From assembly GCA_002424095.1 (NCBI GenBank), contig DIPL01000020.1, positions 1 to 10,001 of the forward strand: a stretch of DNA of 10,001 bases. Direction: 5' to 3'. The position numbers were made by a program, and so were the translations under genes. The notes under the pieces were generated by a model that was not told the DNA's origin, searched no databases, and saw nothing but the letters and a program-made list of their open reading frames with translations. Origin of the DNA: Christensenella sp. UBA5489 (lineage in GTDB: Bacteria > Bacillota > Clostridia > Christensenellales > UBA1242). Below are positions 1-5,871 of this stretch, piece by piece (the first letter of the stretch is position 1; every line of letters begins with the position of its first letter).

Positions 1-290
1 ATTTTTAAATAGTAATATGTTATTTTATCACCCACTTCAAACGCATATTCAGTTGTTAAAACCAATTTGAAATCATCAGGCTTTTCGGAATAATCAAAGA
101 TAACCTTTTCTAGCTCAATGGTTTCCAGTTCGTTTGCAGATTTAAAAACAATGGATGTCCCTTGTGCAAAAAGCACAGGATTTTGGATAAAGGGAAAAAA
201 TGAAAATGAAAGAATGAGTGCAAAAAAAAGCACGAGATTAACAATAATTAAAAAATTCTTCCCTGAATTTAATTTTCTTATACTCTTCAT
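1..290 (-). CDS. Secreted or membrane-anchored protein of unknown function, 5' part only
   Basis: Reading the minus strand from the ATG at 290-288 gives at least 96 open codons with no stop before the window edge, so the C-terminal part is missing. The first ~12 residues are basic (KSIRKLNSGKN). A long hydrophobic stretch follows (about residues 13-36), ending near LFAQG, which is typical of a signal peptide or signal anchor. The following ~50 residues are polar and show alternating hydrophobic positions suggestive of beta strands. I do not recognise a family. An in-frame TAA lies 9-7 bases upstream of the ATG, so this is the first possible start. No Shine-Dalgarno site precedes it; a TATACT box lies only 12 nt upstream. 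It is divergent from the lipoprotein gene, and the two may share regulation of the 475-bp gap. The plus-strand frame over the same DNA is judged a shadow. Confidence 0.72.
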   Translation of the reverse strand, partial: MKSIRKLNSGKNFLIIVNLVLFFALILSFSFFPFIQNPVLFAQGTSIVFKSANELETIELEKVIFDYSEKPDDFKLVLTTEYAFEVGDKITYYYLK

Positions 291-302
291 TTTACGTTAT
301 TT

Positions 303-311
303 AGTATATCA
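303..311 (-). promoter_or_regulatory. Possible extended -10 for the secreted-protein gene
   Basis: On the minus strand the sequence reads TGATATACT, an extended -10 (TG-N-TATACT). The expected transcription start is near 296, only about 6 nt before the ATG at 290. No convincing -35 hexamer is seen. If used, the mRNA would be nearly leaderless, which fits the lack of a ribosome binding site. Confidence 0.35.
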
Positions 312-545
312 CAATTTGTAAAAAATTAAAAATGTTTTTCGCTAATTTTTTAATTTTTAACTTAAATATCTCTTTATTATAAATGCGTTAGTTAAATATA
401 AAGAAGTCATACGATAAAACATTTTTATTTAATAACGATTTTGAACTTATTTTGTTTATTTCTCATAATAATATTATATCATTTTTAATGGTTTTTCATT
501 TGCCTTGATATTGCCAATATTTAGTAAAAAAAAACGTAAAAATGC

Positions 546-574
546 TTGCAATAATAATTTTTATATATTATACT
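546..574 (+). promoter_or_regulatory. Sigma-A type promoter for the lipoprotein gene
   Basis: TTGCAA (546-551), a spacer of exactly 17 bp, and TATACT (569-574). The expected start is near 581, giving a 5' leader of about 185 nt before the ATG at 766. This is the best promoter match in the 475-bp gap between the two divergent genes. The rest of that gap (312-545) is almost pure A/T and shows no gene. Confidence 0.65.
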
Positions 575-618
575 TGCAATTAAGTTTAAGTTTATAATTC
601 TCGATAAGAAAGGAAATT

Positions 619-651
619 TTGTTAAAGTTTTTATTTGAATGTTTTAATTAA
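619..651 (+). other. Possible 10-codon leader ORF
   Basis: Within the long leader of the lipoprotein mRNA, an AAGGA site (609-613) sits 5 nt before a TTG that opens a 10-codon frame (MLKFLFECFN) ending in TAA at 649-651. The Shine-Dalgarno site and spacing are good, but the start is weak and the frame is very short, so it may be chance. Confidence 0.2.
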
Positions 652-673
652 TAGCAGTCGATATATTAATTAA
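644..673 (+). repeat. Inverted repeat in the lipoprotein leader
   Basis: TTAATTAATA (644-653) and TATTAATTAA (664-673) are perfect inverted arms around a 10-nt spacer (gcagtcgata). Each arm contains the palindrome TTAATTAA, and the two copies are 22 bp apart, about two helical turns. It could be a dimeric protein-binding site or an RNA hairpin, but low-complexity AT DNA makes chance plausible. Confidence 0.35.
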
Positions 674-765
674 CAAATATCAATAAAAAATTTAACAAAA
701 CATAAAACTTTCAAAATCAAATTATAAAACTAAACAAAAATATTTTTTCATAAAAAGGAGAAGAA

Positions 766-2316
766 ATGAAAAACAAAATTTTAACCTTAGTATTAACCGT
801 ATTGCTTTTCAGCGGCATGCTCGTGTTGCCGTCTTGCGGAACACCCGCAGCAACACTCGGTACATACAAAGGCAACTTTATAGGCGCAGATTTAACCTTA
901 GAATTGAAAGCTAATAATGCCTATACGTTGACAATGGATAGCCAGATGGACGTATTCACCAATGTAAAACAGACTATGACAGGTAATTATGGTGATAAAA
1001 CAACCATAACCTCAGGAAAAACGGAAATATCAGCCTTTGGTCAATCATTACAAAAAATTGAAATGGCCGAAGAGGATTTAGCTGTAGGTAGCGAATTCTT
1101 CAATCTTATCATTGATGGCAACTATGCTTTCGCATTATTTGATGGCCCAATTGTGTTGATAAAAGATGGATTTACACCAGCTGAACCAACAGGTGTTCTT
1201 CATACGTGGGGCGGTGAACGCTTCTTCGGAAACGCTTATGATATTTCAGTTGAAAAAGACTCAACAGTAGAAGATTTAATTAATGTTACTTCCTACGTTG
1301 TTATCCATAATAACGGAGACGTTGTATATGGAGATTTAGATGACGTATTAGGAGTAACAGGAGTTAAATTCGGAACTATTGGAACATATGATGCAACTTA
1401 TTTCTTAGGAAATGGAACAAAAGTTGTTTTAAAAGTTAATGTCTCAGAAGCAGCAGTAGCGGAAGAAGCACTTGACTTGAGCGAAGATTTGTTTGATGAC
1501 GATTTTGTTGCCAAAGGCACCACACTTGAAACAATTATTGGCGCAAAAACAGTTAAAATTAATGGTAGCGAAGACGCTCCAGAAGCTATAACAACAGCAA
1601 TGATTTCTGGATATAACAAAGATAAACTCGGTGCACAAACCGTAACTTTAACATATACCAAGGGAACAAAGACCGTAAAAGAAGTTTACTACATTACAGT
1701 TTTTGACAGTGAAAACATTGCTCCTGTTGAATATCTCGGAGCTCCTTACTTTATTGTTGCCAAAGATACCGCAAAATCAGCAATGACTGAAAATGTAAAA
1801 TACATGCAAAACAATAACGTTAAAACCGCAACAGTTGCTTTTAGCGATGAGTCAATTGCACTTACAGGTTATGATGCAGCAGAAACTGGACTTCAAGCTG
1901 TAACAGTAAAATACACATATGCTACCGACAAAACCTTTGAACAAAAAGTAATGTTCTATGTTTATGACACTGACAGCAACCCTATTGTTGATTATGCATT
2001 GACAACAAGTACAGCAGAAGCCTCTACAAATATATTAGCAATTGAAGCAGATGAAGAGGGTGCGTATGACCTCTCAGGAATTAAACTTGTTTCGACAAAA
2101 ATTGATGGAACAGATACAGTTGCTGAAACAGCATTGACTGCAGCAGCAATCGGATATGATTCAGCACAGCCAAAAGTGTTTTTAGGCGATTTTGAACTTG
2201 AATCCATTGTTGAAAATATGCCAGACCTTGTCTATACAATTGAAAAGACAATAACCGTTGGAACATACACAACAACCGTTAATTTGTACATCGTTCTTCT
2301 TCCTTATAGTGCTTAA
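766..2316 (+). CDS. Surface lipoprotein with tandem bacterial Ig-like domains
   Basis: A 516-residue exported protein. The N-terminus has a short basic tip, a hydrophobic core (residues 5-20) and a lipobox LPSC with Cys24, so signal peptidase II processing and attachment to the outer face of the membrane are expected. Residues ~31-140 contain a G-x-Y-x-G start and alternating strands (LTLEL, YTLTMD), reminiscent of small lipocalin-like beta barrels; this is only a resemblance. Residues ~160-228, 250-313, 329-400 and ~420-516 look like four diverged copies of a bacterial Ig-like (Big_3-type) unit. The clearest pair has 'GYNKDKLGAQTVTLTY' and 'GYDAAETGLQAVTVKYTY' before a final strand. No enzyme motif is visible; a structural or binding role at the cell surface is inferred. 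The start is supported by AAGGAG (755-760), 5 nt before the ATG. It is monocistronic, ending in a terminator about 120 nt downstream. Confidence 0.88.
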   Translation: MKNKILTLVLTVLLFSGMLVLPSCGTPAATLGTYKGNFIGADLTLELKANNAYTLTMDSQMDVFTNVKQTMTGNYGDKTTITSGKTEISAFGQSLQKIEMAEEDLAVGSEFFNLIIDGNYAFALFDGPIVLIKDGFTPAEPTGVLHTWGGERFFGNAYDISVEKDSTVEDLINVTSYVVIHNNGDVVYGDLDDVLGVTGVKFGTIGTYDATYFLGNGTKVVLKVNVSEAAVAEEALDLSEDLFDDDFVAKGTTLETIIGAKTVKINGSEDAPEAITTAMISGYNKDKLGAQTVTLTYTKGTKTVKEVYYITVFDSENIAPVEYLGAPYFIVAKDTAKSAMTENVKYMQNNNVKTATVAFSDESIALTGYDAAETGLQAVTVKYTYATDKTFEQKVMFYVYDTDSNPIVDYALTTSTAEASTNILAIEADEEGAYDLSGIKLVSTKIDGTDTVAETALTAAAIGYDSAQPKVFLGDFELESIVENMPDLVYTIEKTITVGTYTTTVNLYIVLLPYSA

Positions 2317-2359
2317 TAGTTTGTTTAATCACGAGCAATTTGTTTTAATAAGTATGTAA

Positions 2360-2377
2360 AATTTTGCGCGCAAAATT
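2360..2377. repeat. 18-bp perfect palindrome
   Basis: AATTTTGCGCGCAAAATT is perfectly self-complementary. It lies 44 nt after the lipoprotein stop codon, within the transcribed 3' region before the terminator. The GCGCGC core is notable in such AT-rich DNA. It may be an RNA hairpin or a protein-binding site; the function is unknown. Confidence 0.55.
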
Positions 2378-2434
2378 AATAAAGTTTAAAACAGAGCAAA
2401 CCCAAGCATGCAAGGGGAAACAAATAAACAAATC

Positions 2435-2466
2435 AAGAAAACCTACTTCGTAGGTTTTCTTTTTTT
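2435..2466 (+). terminator. Rho-independent terminator after the lipoprotein gene
   Basis: A 12-bp perfect stem (AAGAAAACCTAC / GTAGGTTTTCTT) closes a 3-nt TTC loop and runs into a T tract ending at 2466. It is the first strong terminator after the lipoprotein stop at 2316. The A-rich 5' arm gives it some capacity to act in the opposite direction too. Confidence 0.88.
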
Positions 2467-2760
2467 CTCTCTTAAACTAACAATTCTCTTTTAAAGCAAG
2501 GCTATCAACTAAAAAGTTTATCTCTTTTCCGTTCAGCCCGCACTGTTGTTCTCTCCCTACAACTAATTCTTTTTCCGTCACTTCGTTACACTTTCGACAA
2601 CTTCTACCACCATTTCATTTTTTACCGCCCCACTCTCCCCGAAACACCCTCTTTTCAAACAATTTTATAACTAAAAGAACAACTAGTTGTTCTTTTTTTC
2701 CGCCCTGCTCCGCCATTCTCTACGTTCGCACGCCCTACTGTTTTTTTGTTTTCATATTTT
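2467..2760. other. Pyrimidine-rich, gene-free island
   Basis: About 290 bp without a credible gene. The plus strand is rich in C and T and poor in G (for example ccgccccactctcccc near 2623-2638), unlike the A/T-dominated gaps elsewhere here. Several short modules recur inside it: gttgttct, ttctttttccg and ccgcccy. Frames stay open partly because stop codons need purines, and none has a start codon with a ribosome binding site. A dispersed non-coding repeat or a decayed element is possible. Confidence 0.4.
2673..2699. terminator. Perfect palindrome with T tail, orphan terminator-like hairpin
   Basis: AAAAGAACAACT (2673-2684) is followed directly by its reverse complement (2685-2696), a 24-bp perfect palindrome ending in a T run to 2699. 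As RNA it would fold with a 4-nt CUAG loop and a U tail, the shape of an intrinsic terminator. No gene lies directly upstream on the plus strand, so its client is unclear. Confidence 0.55.
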
Positions 2761-2837
2761 CTTGCCGTACTTTTCTTTTTAGCTTGTCTATTATAACAAA
2801 CTTGCTAAAAAATTTTTGATTATTTTTTAATAAAAAC

Positions 2838-2866
2838 TTGACAATAATAAATCTTTATGGTAAAGT
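2838..2866 (+). promoter_or_regulatory. Promoter of the tRNA-Asn gene
   Basis: A consensus TTGACA (2838-2843), a 17-bp spacer, and TAAAGT (2861-2866) preceded by TG-G, an extended -10. The expected start is near 2873, about 27 nt before the mature tRNA 5' end. Confidence 0.75.
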
Positions 2867-2899
2867 ATAAATTGCTAAAAACAAGATGAAAAAGCATAA

Positions 2900-2975
2900 T
2901 CCTTGATAGCTCAGCAGGTAGAGCATCCGGCTGTTAACCGGCAGGTCGCAGGTTCGAGCCCTGCTCAAGGAGCCA
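2900..2975 (+). tRNA. tRNA-Asn (anticodon GUU)
   Basis: A complete 76-nt cloverleaf. The 7-bp acceptor stem is TCCTTGA/TCAAGGA, and the discriminator G is followed by an encoded CCA (2973-2975). The D arm is GCTC/GAGC. The anticodon loop CTGTTAA carries GTT, decoding AAC/AAU asparagine codons. The T arm is GCAGG/CCTGC around TTCGAGC, with a 5-nt variable loop. The outermost anticodon-stem position is a T-C apposition rather than a pair; the other four pairs are G-C. It is a single-gene unit with its own promoter and terminator. tRNA 3' ends are common integration sites for tyrosine recombinases, and the remnant of one lies about 105 bp downstream. Confidence 0.97.
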
Positions 2976-2988
2976 AAAACACCATATG

Positions 2989-3024
2989 TTGTGGTTTAAC
3001 TATATGTTAGACCACAATTTTTTT
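2989..3024 (+). terminator. Terminator of the tRNA-Asn gene
   Basis: A 12-bp stem with one G-U pair (TTGTGGTTTAAC / GTTAGACCACAA) around a TATAT loop, followed by seven T residues. It sits 13 nt after the tRNA CCA end. Confidence 0.88.
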
Positions 3025-3050
3025 ATAAAATATTGAAAAAATATTGCATT

Positions 3051-3086
3051 CTGGTGTCAAAACTGGTGTCAGAATTGGTGTCAAAA
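3051..3086. repeat. Three tandem 12-bp direct repeats
   Basis: ctggtgtcaaaa (3051), ctggtgtcagaa (3063) and ttggtgtcaaaa (3075) form an exact 12-bp period with the invariant core TGGTGTCA. The third copy overlaps the stop codon of the recombinase remnant. Short direct repeats between an att site and an integrase gene often serve as arm-type binding sites for the integrase; that role is inferred here. Confidence 0.75.
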
Positions 3087-3281
3087 ATTAGCATCAAAAT
3101 AATTGTTAAGTTCTTGCATTTGTTCTTTTTCGAAATTATCTAAAATATGTACGTAATATTGTTTTATTGTGTGTGTGTTGCTATGTCCTAACCATTTTGC
3201 AACCATATTATCTTTTATCCTATTCGGTTTTTTATTGCCTAATTCGATTAATTGCCTGGCAATTTCTGCATTTAAAAATGT
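3081..3281 (-). pseudogene. C-terminal remnant of a tyrosine recombinase (phage/ICE-type integrase)
   Basis: A 66-codon minus-strand frame ends at TGA (3083-3081) and encodes the end of an integrase catalytic domain. The order is EIARQLIELGN, then MVAKWLGHSN with the conserved LGH motif, then TIKQYYVHIL, where a tyrosine is the expected DNA nucleophile, then an acidic helical tail. Intact members are roughly 300-400 residues. Here the frame is closed upstream by TAG (3284-3282) and another stop shortly after, and no catalytic Arg box or N-terminal SAM-like domain is found between 3282 and 3435. The gene is therefore truncated and should be inactive. It reads toward the tRNA-Asn gene, with its 3' end about 105 bp from the tRNA end, the usual arrangement of an element inserted at a tRNA. 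The rest of the element and a second tRNA-end repeat are not in the window. Confidence 0.85.
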
Positions 3282-3324
3282 CTAAAAATTTTACATATTC
3301 CTATGAAAATGAAAAAGTTGGGTA

Positions 3325-3353
3325 TTGATTATTAAAATATTTTGTGGTATAGT
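3325..3353 (+). promoter_or_regulatory. Promoter of the anchored coiled-coil protein gene
   Basis: TTGATT (3325-3330), a 17-bp spacer, and TATAGT (3348-3353) preceded by TG-G, an extended -10. The expected start is near 3360, about 75 nt before the ATG. A 12-bp palindrome, AGTATTAATACT (3351-3362), overlaps the -10 and the start site and could be an operator. Confidence 0.65.
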
Positions 3354-3435
3354 ATTAATACTTTAAATTTAAGATAACTTTTTGCGTTTTTATATTACAA
3401 ATGTTAAATAAACACACATAATAGGAGATAAATAA

Positions 3436-5706
3436 ATGAGTTTTGGTGAAGCGTTGATTAATGTTTTGGCAGTGCTTGCAGTTATTATTGCAGGTGGGTT
3501 TTTGATTTTCTTTGTAGGAAATTTTTTATTATCATACTTAGAATCAAAACCTGAAAAAGAAGGAAAATCAAAGAAAATTAAACAGTCAAAGAAAATTGTC
3601 AAAGAAAAACAAAAAGAATTTAACGATGAATTGACTTCTAAAAACATCTCTTTGGATGAAAAAAAAGTCAAAAATTCGAAAAAAGACCTTGAAGGAACAG
3701 TAACTGAATTCGTTGTCGACGAACCGAAACCAGCAGAAGCAAATTTACCAGAAAAAAATGATTTTAATGTTCCTGATTGGATGCAAAGAGATAAAATTTA
3801 CGGAAACAAAAATTTTAATGAAGCTGAATTTGATAAAATGTTTAATGAAAATAAACATTCATCTGATTTTGACTTTCTTTCCAACGACGATAAATTCGGC
3901 GAGAGTGATTTAGATAATCAAACCTACAAAGATTTAGATAATATTTTTAATGACAATGAAGAATTTAATTTTGGAGATGATTTTGATACGAATTTCGGAA
4001 AAGAACCAAATGAAAATATAAACCGCATAGAACCTGTACCAGCAATGTTCGCAACAGCAACGCCAAAAAACAAAACTTTTACAGTTGAACCTGAAAGTAC
4101 AACTGATAGTTATGAACAATTTAGAAATGAAACAGGATTATTCAGCGAAGATGACAATTTTATCCGTCAAAAAGATGAAATTGCAGCAGCAAAAACAGGT
4201 AACTCATACGCAGTCGCAGAAAAAAATACAGATGAAAATTTAACGGATTTTAATTTCAATACACTTTCCAGTCTTGAAAACCAAATCTCAGAACCTGAAA
4301 TTATATCTCCGCAAAAAACTGAATTTATTTCACCACAAATTAAAGAAACTCCAACAACTAATTTTGTTTCACCACAAACAACCGATTTCGTTTCATCACA
4401 AACCGAAACAATTACAACAACTGAACATGCTTCATCACAAATTAAAGAAACTCTAACAACCGACTTTGTTTCATCACAAAAAACTGAAAGCAAAATTGCA
4501 ACAACTCCAAAGGCTGAAATTCTATCAGCACAGGAACAAAATTCAGCAACCGAATCTTATGAAAAAACTTATCCTTTTATAAGTTCTTACGATGCTTCAC
4601 AAGTTGCTCCTGATAAAAATATAGCCAACGCATCTCAATATTTTAAAACTGAAACTTTTAGAGAAAGCGAACTTAAAGAAGAAATCGAACTTTTAAAGCA
4701 AGAGTTATTGGCTCAGAAAATTGAATATGAAAGACTAAAAAGTGAATCTGAGCTCAGCACTCTAAAATTTCAAGCCGAACTTACCGAACTCGGTGCTCTT
4801 TACGCTCAGGCGGAACGACAAATTGAAGAAGAAAAGAAAGAAGAAAAAAGCGGTCCTGTGCTAACAATTGAAGAGTACCAAAGCAGACTTGAAATTCTTA
4901 AAGCACGTTTAAAAATCAATGAAAAAGAACTCAGAGCAAATAAAAAAGAGTTTTTGCCACTTCAAAGAGTTCGGAAAACTTTGGATAAAGACAAGAAAAA
5001 ACTACGCAGAAGAGAAGCACTTGTTGCTAAGCAAAAAGTTGTGCTCTATGGCGTGAATAACATTGCAGATATTGACGAAGAAAAAGCAAAAAAACTCTCG
5101 CAAGATTTAGACTTGCTCGATGGACTTAAAATTTCTGTACAACACTGCGAAGAAGTTATTGAAGCAAATAAAGAAAGGTATCCTATTTTGGAAACCACTT
5201 ACAGAATCTTAACCTCTGTTAGTAGAGATTTGAAAGATGATATTTCTGAATGTGAAGAAAACATTAAAATAATTAAAGGTGAAGTCGACGTTGACAGCAA
5301 TGATAGTGTTAACGTGAAAAAAAGCAGCGACACTGATGGAAACGGTAGCGATGACAAAGGCAATAGGCAAAAGCCCCGTGGCGATGGAAATGACGACAAC
5401 AACAGTGGCGGAAGGGCAAAAAAAATAACACCTAAAAAAGATGAAAAAAGCGACAATAAAATCGAAATACAAAGCACAAAAGAACAAGACAAAAAAGAAG
5501 ATGACAGTAATGGAATTGTAAACGAAGCAAAGGCACTTATTAGCGAAGATACAGATGTACTCATCAACACAGATTTATTCGAAAAAATTGAATGTGAAAA
5601 AATTTATGAAAATGTTTCGATTAGTTCATCAAACTTTGCATCAGAGGAAAATTTAAGTTTTGTTGAATTTGAAAATAAAAAAGCGAATAGTTCAACGGCG
5701 AATTAA
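3436..5706 (+). CDS. Large membrane-anchored, coiled-coil protein of unknown function
   Basis: 756 residues; I do not recognise a family. Residues ~7-34 form one transmembrane helix, followed by a lysine-rich stretch, so by the positive-inside rule the long remainder should be cytoplasmic. Residues ~120-200 are rich in Asp, Asn and Phe (low complexity, probably disordered). Residues ~289-351 hold imperfect repeats built on (F/I)(I/V)S(P/S)Q with Thr/Lys linkers. Residues ~410-475, 476-535 and 545-615 are strongly helical, charged heptad-like regions expected to form coiled coils, with a Gly/Pro break at ~474. Residues ~630-680 are a very polar Gly/Asp/Lys linker, and an acidic tail follows. 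No enzyme motif is visible. The layout (N-terminal helix, disordered linker, cytoplasmic oligomerising part) resembles ZipA- or EzrA-like scaffolds only in topology. The start is supported by AGGAG (3423-3427), 8 nt before the ATG. It has its own promoter and a terminator, with cvpA-like downstream. Confidence 0.85.
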   Translation: MSFGEALINVLAVLAVIIAGGFLIFFVGNFLLSYLESKPEKEGKSKKIKQSKKIVKEKQKEFNDELTSKNISLDEKKVKNSKKDLEGTVTEFVVDEPKPAEANLPEKNDFNVPDWMQRDKIYGNKNFNEAEFDKMFNENKHSSDFDFLSNDDKFGESDLDNQTYKDLDNIFNDNEEFNFGDDFDTNFGKEPNENINRIEPVPAMFATATPKNKTFTVEPESTTDSYEQFRNETGLFSEDDNFIRQKDEIAAAKTGNSYAVAEKNTDENLTDFNFNTLSSLENQISEPEIISPQKTEFISPQIKETPTTNFVSPQTTDFVSSQTETITTTEHASSQIKETLTTDFVSSQKTESKIATTPKAEILSAQEQNSATESYEKTYPFISSYDASQVAPDKNIANASQYFKTETFRESELKEEIELLKQELLAQKIEYERLKSESELSTLKFQAELTELGALYAQAERQIEEEKKEEKSGPVLTIEEYQSRLEILKARLKINEKELRANKKEFLPLQRVRKTLDKDKKKLRRREALVAKQKVVLYGVNNIADIDEEKAKKLSQDLDLLDGLKISVQHCEEVIEANKERYPILETTYRILTSVSRDLKDDISECEENIKIIKGEVDVDSNDSVNVKKSSDTDGNGSDDKGNRQKPRGDGNDDNNSGGRAKKITPKKDEKSDNKIEIQSTKEQDKKEDDSNGIVNEAKALISEDTDVLINTDLFEKIECEKIYENVSISSSNFASEENLSFVEFENKKANSSTAN
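4300..4488 (+). repeat. Internal tandem repeat within the coiled-coil protein gene
   Basis: The DNA around 4329-4379 (ttcaccacaaattaaagaa...) recurs almost unchanged at 4431-4481, offset by 102 nt (34 codons), with shorter ttca(c/t)cacaa units between. The encoded linker repeats an S-(P/S)-Q motif six times. It lies in frame, so unit gain or loss would change linker length without a frameshift. Confidence 0.7.
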
Positions 5707-5721
5707 TTAATTTGTTAAATA

Positions 5722-5767
5722 AAATAAGGCGTAATTCAATAAAAATTATGTCTTATTTATTTTAATT
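5722..5767 (+). terminator. Terminator after the coiled-coil protein gene
   Basis: A 15-bp stem with two G-U pairs (AAATAAGGCGTAATT / AATTATGTCTTATTT), a 7-nt loop, and a T-rich but interrupted tail. It sits 15 nt after the stop codon and just upstream of the next promoter, which separates the gene from the CvpA gene. Confidence 0.65.
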
Positions 5768-5779
5768 TATTTAAAACTA

Positions 5780-5788
5780 TGCTATAAT
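5780..5788 (+). promoter_or_regulatory. Extended -10 promoter for the CvpA-family gene
   Basis: TGCTATAAT is a perfect extended -10 (TG-N-TATAAT). The -35 region at the expected distance (about 5760-5765, TTTTAA) is weak, as is usual for extended -10 promoters. The expected start is near 5795, leaving a leader of about 75 nt. Confidence 0.6.
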
Positions 5789-5871
5789 TTAAAGTAAATT
5801 ATTCGAACTATGAATTAATTTAATAAATTTTGAATATAAAGTGAATAAGATTTAATAAAAGGAATTTTATT

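Noticed and set aside
118..321. 67-codon plus-strand open frame
   Set aside because: It runs antisense to the minus-strand gene whose product has a clear signal peptide, has no ribosome site, and its product has no recognisable features.
320..358. 12-bp A/T inverted repeat as a terminator
   Set aside because: The arms are only A and T in near-homopolymer DNA, so such pairing is expected by chance, and no gene ends nearby on either strand.
1398..1661. Minus-strand frames within the lipoprotein gene
   Set aside because: These overlap the Ig-like coding region, lack ribosome sites, and contain no recognisable motif.
2389..2430. Resemblance to a c-di-GMP (GEMM) riboswitch from 'gagcaaaccc'
   Set aside because: Only one short segment matches; the second conserved half and paired helices are absent, and it lies after a gene, not before one.
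2475..2672. Open plus-strand frame of about 66 codons in the pyrimidine-rich island
   Set aside because: It has no start codon with a ribosome site, and low purine content alone keeps stop codons rare.
3051..3086. Possible start of a CRISPR array
   Set aside because: The repeats are 12 bp, directly adjacent without spacers, and no cas gene is present.
5199..5570. Minus-strand frame rich in Ser and Leu over the coiled-coil gene
   Set aside because: It is a shadow of a lysine- and aspartate-rich coding strand, lacks a ribosome site, and lies wholly inside a well-supported gene.
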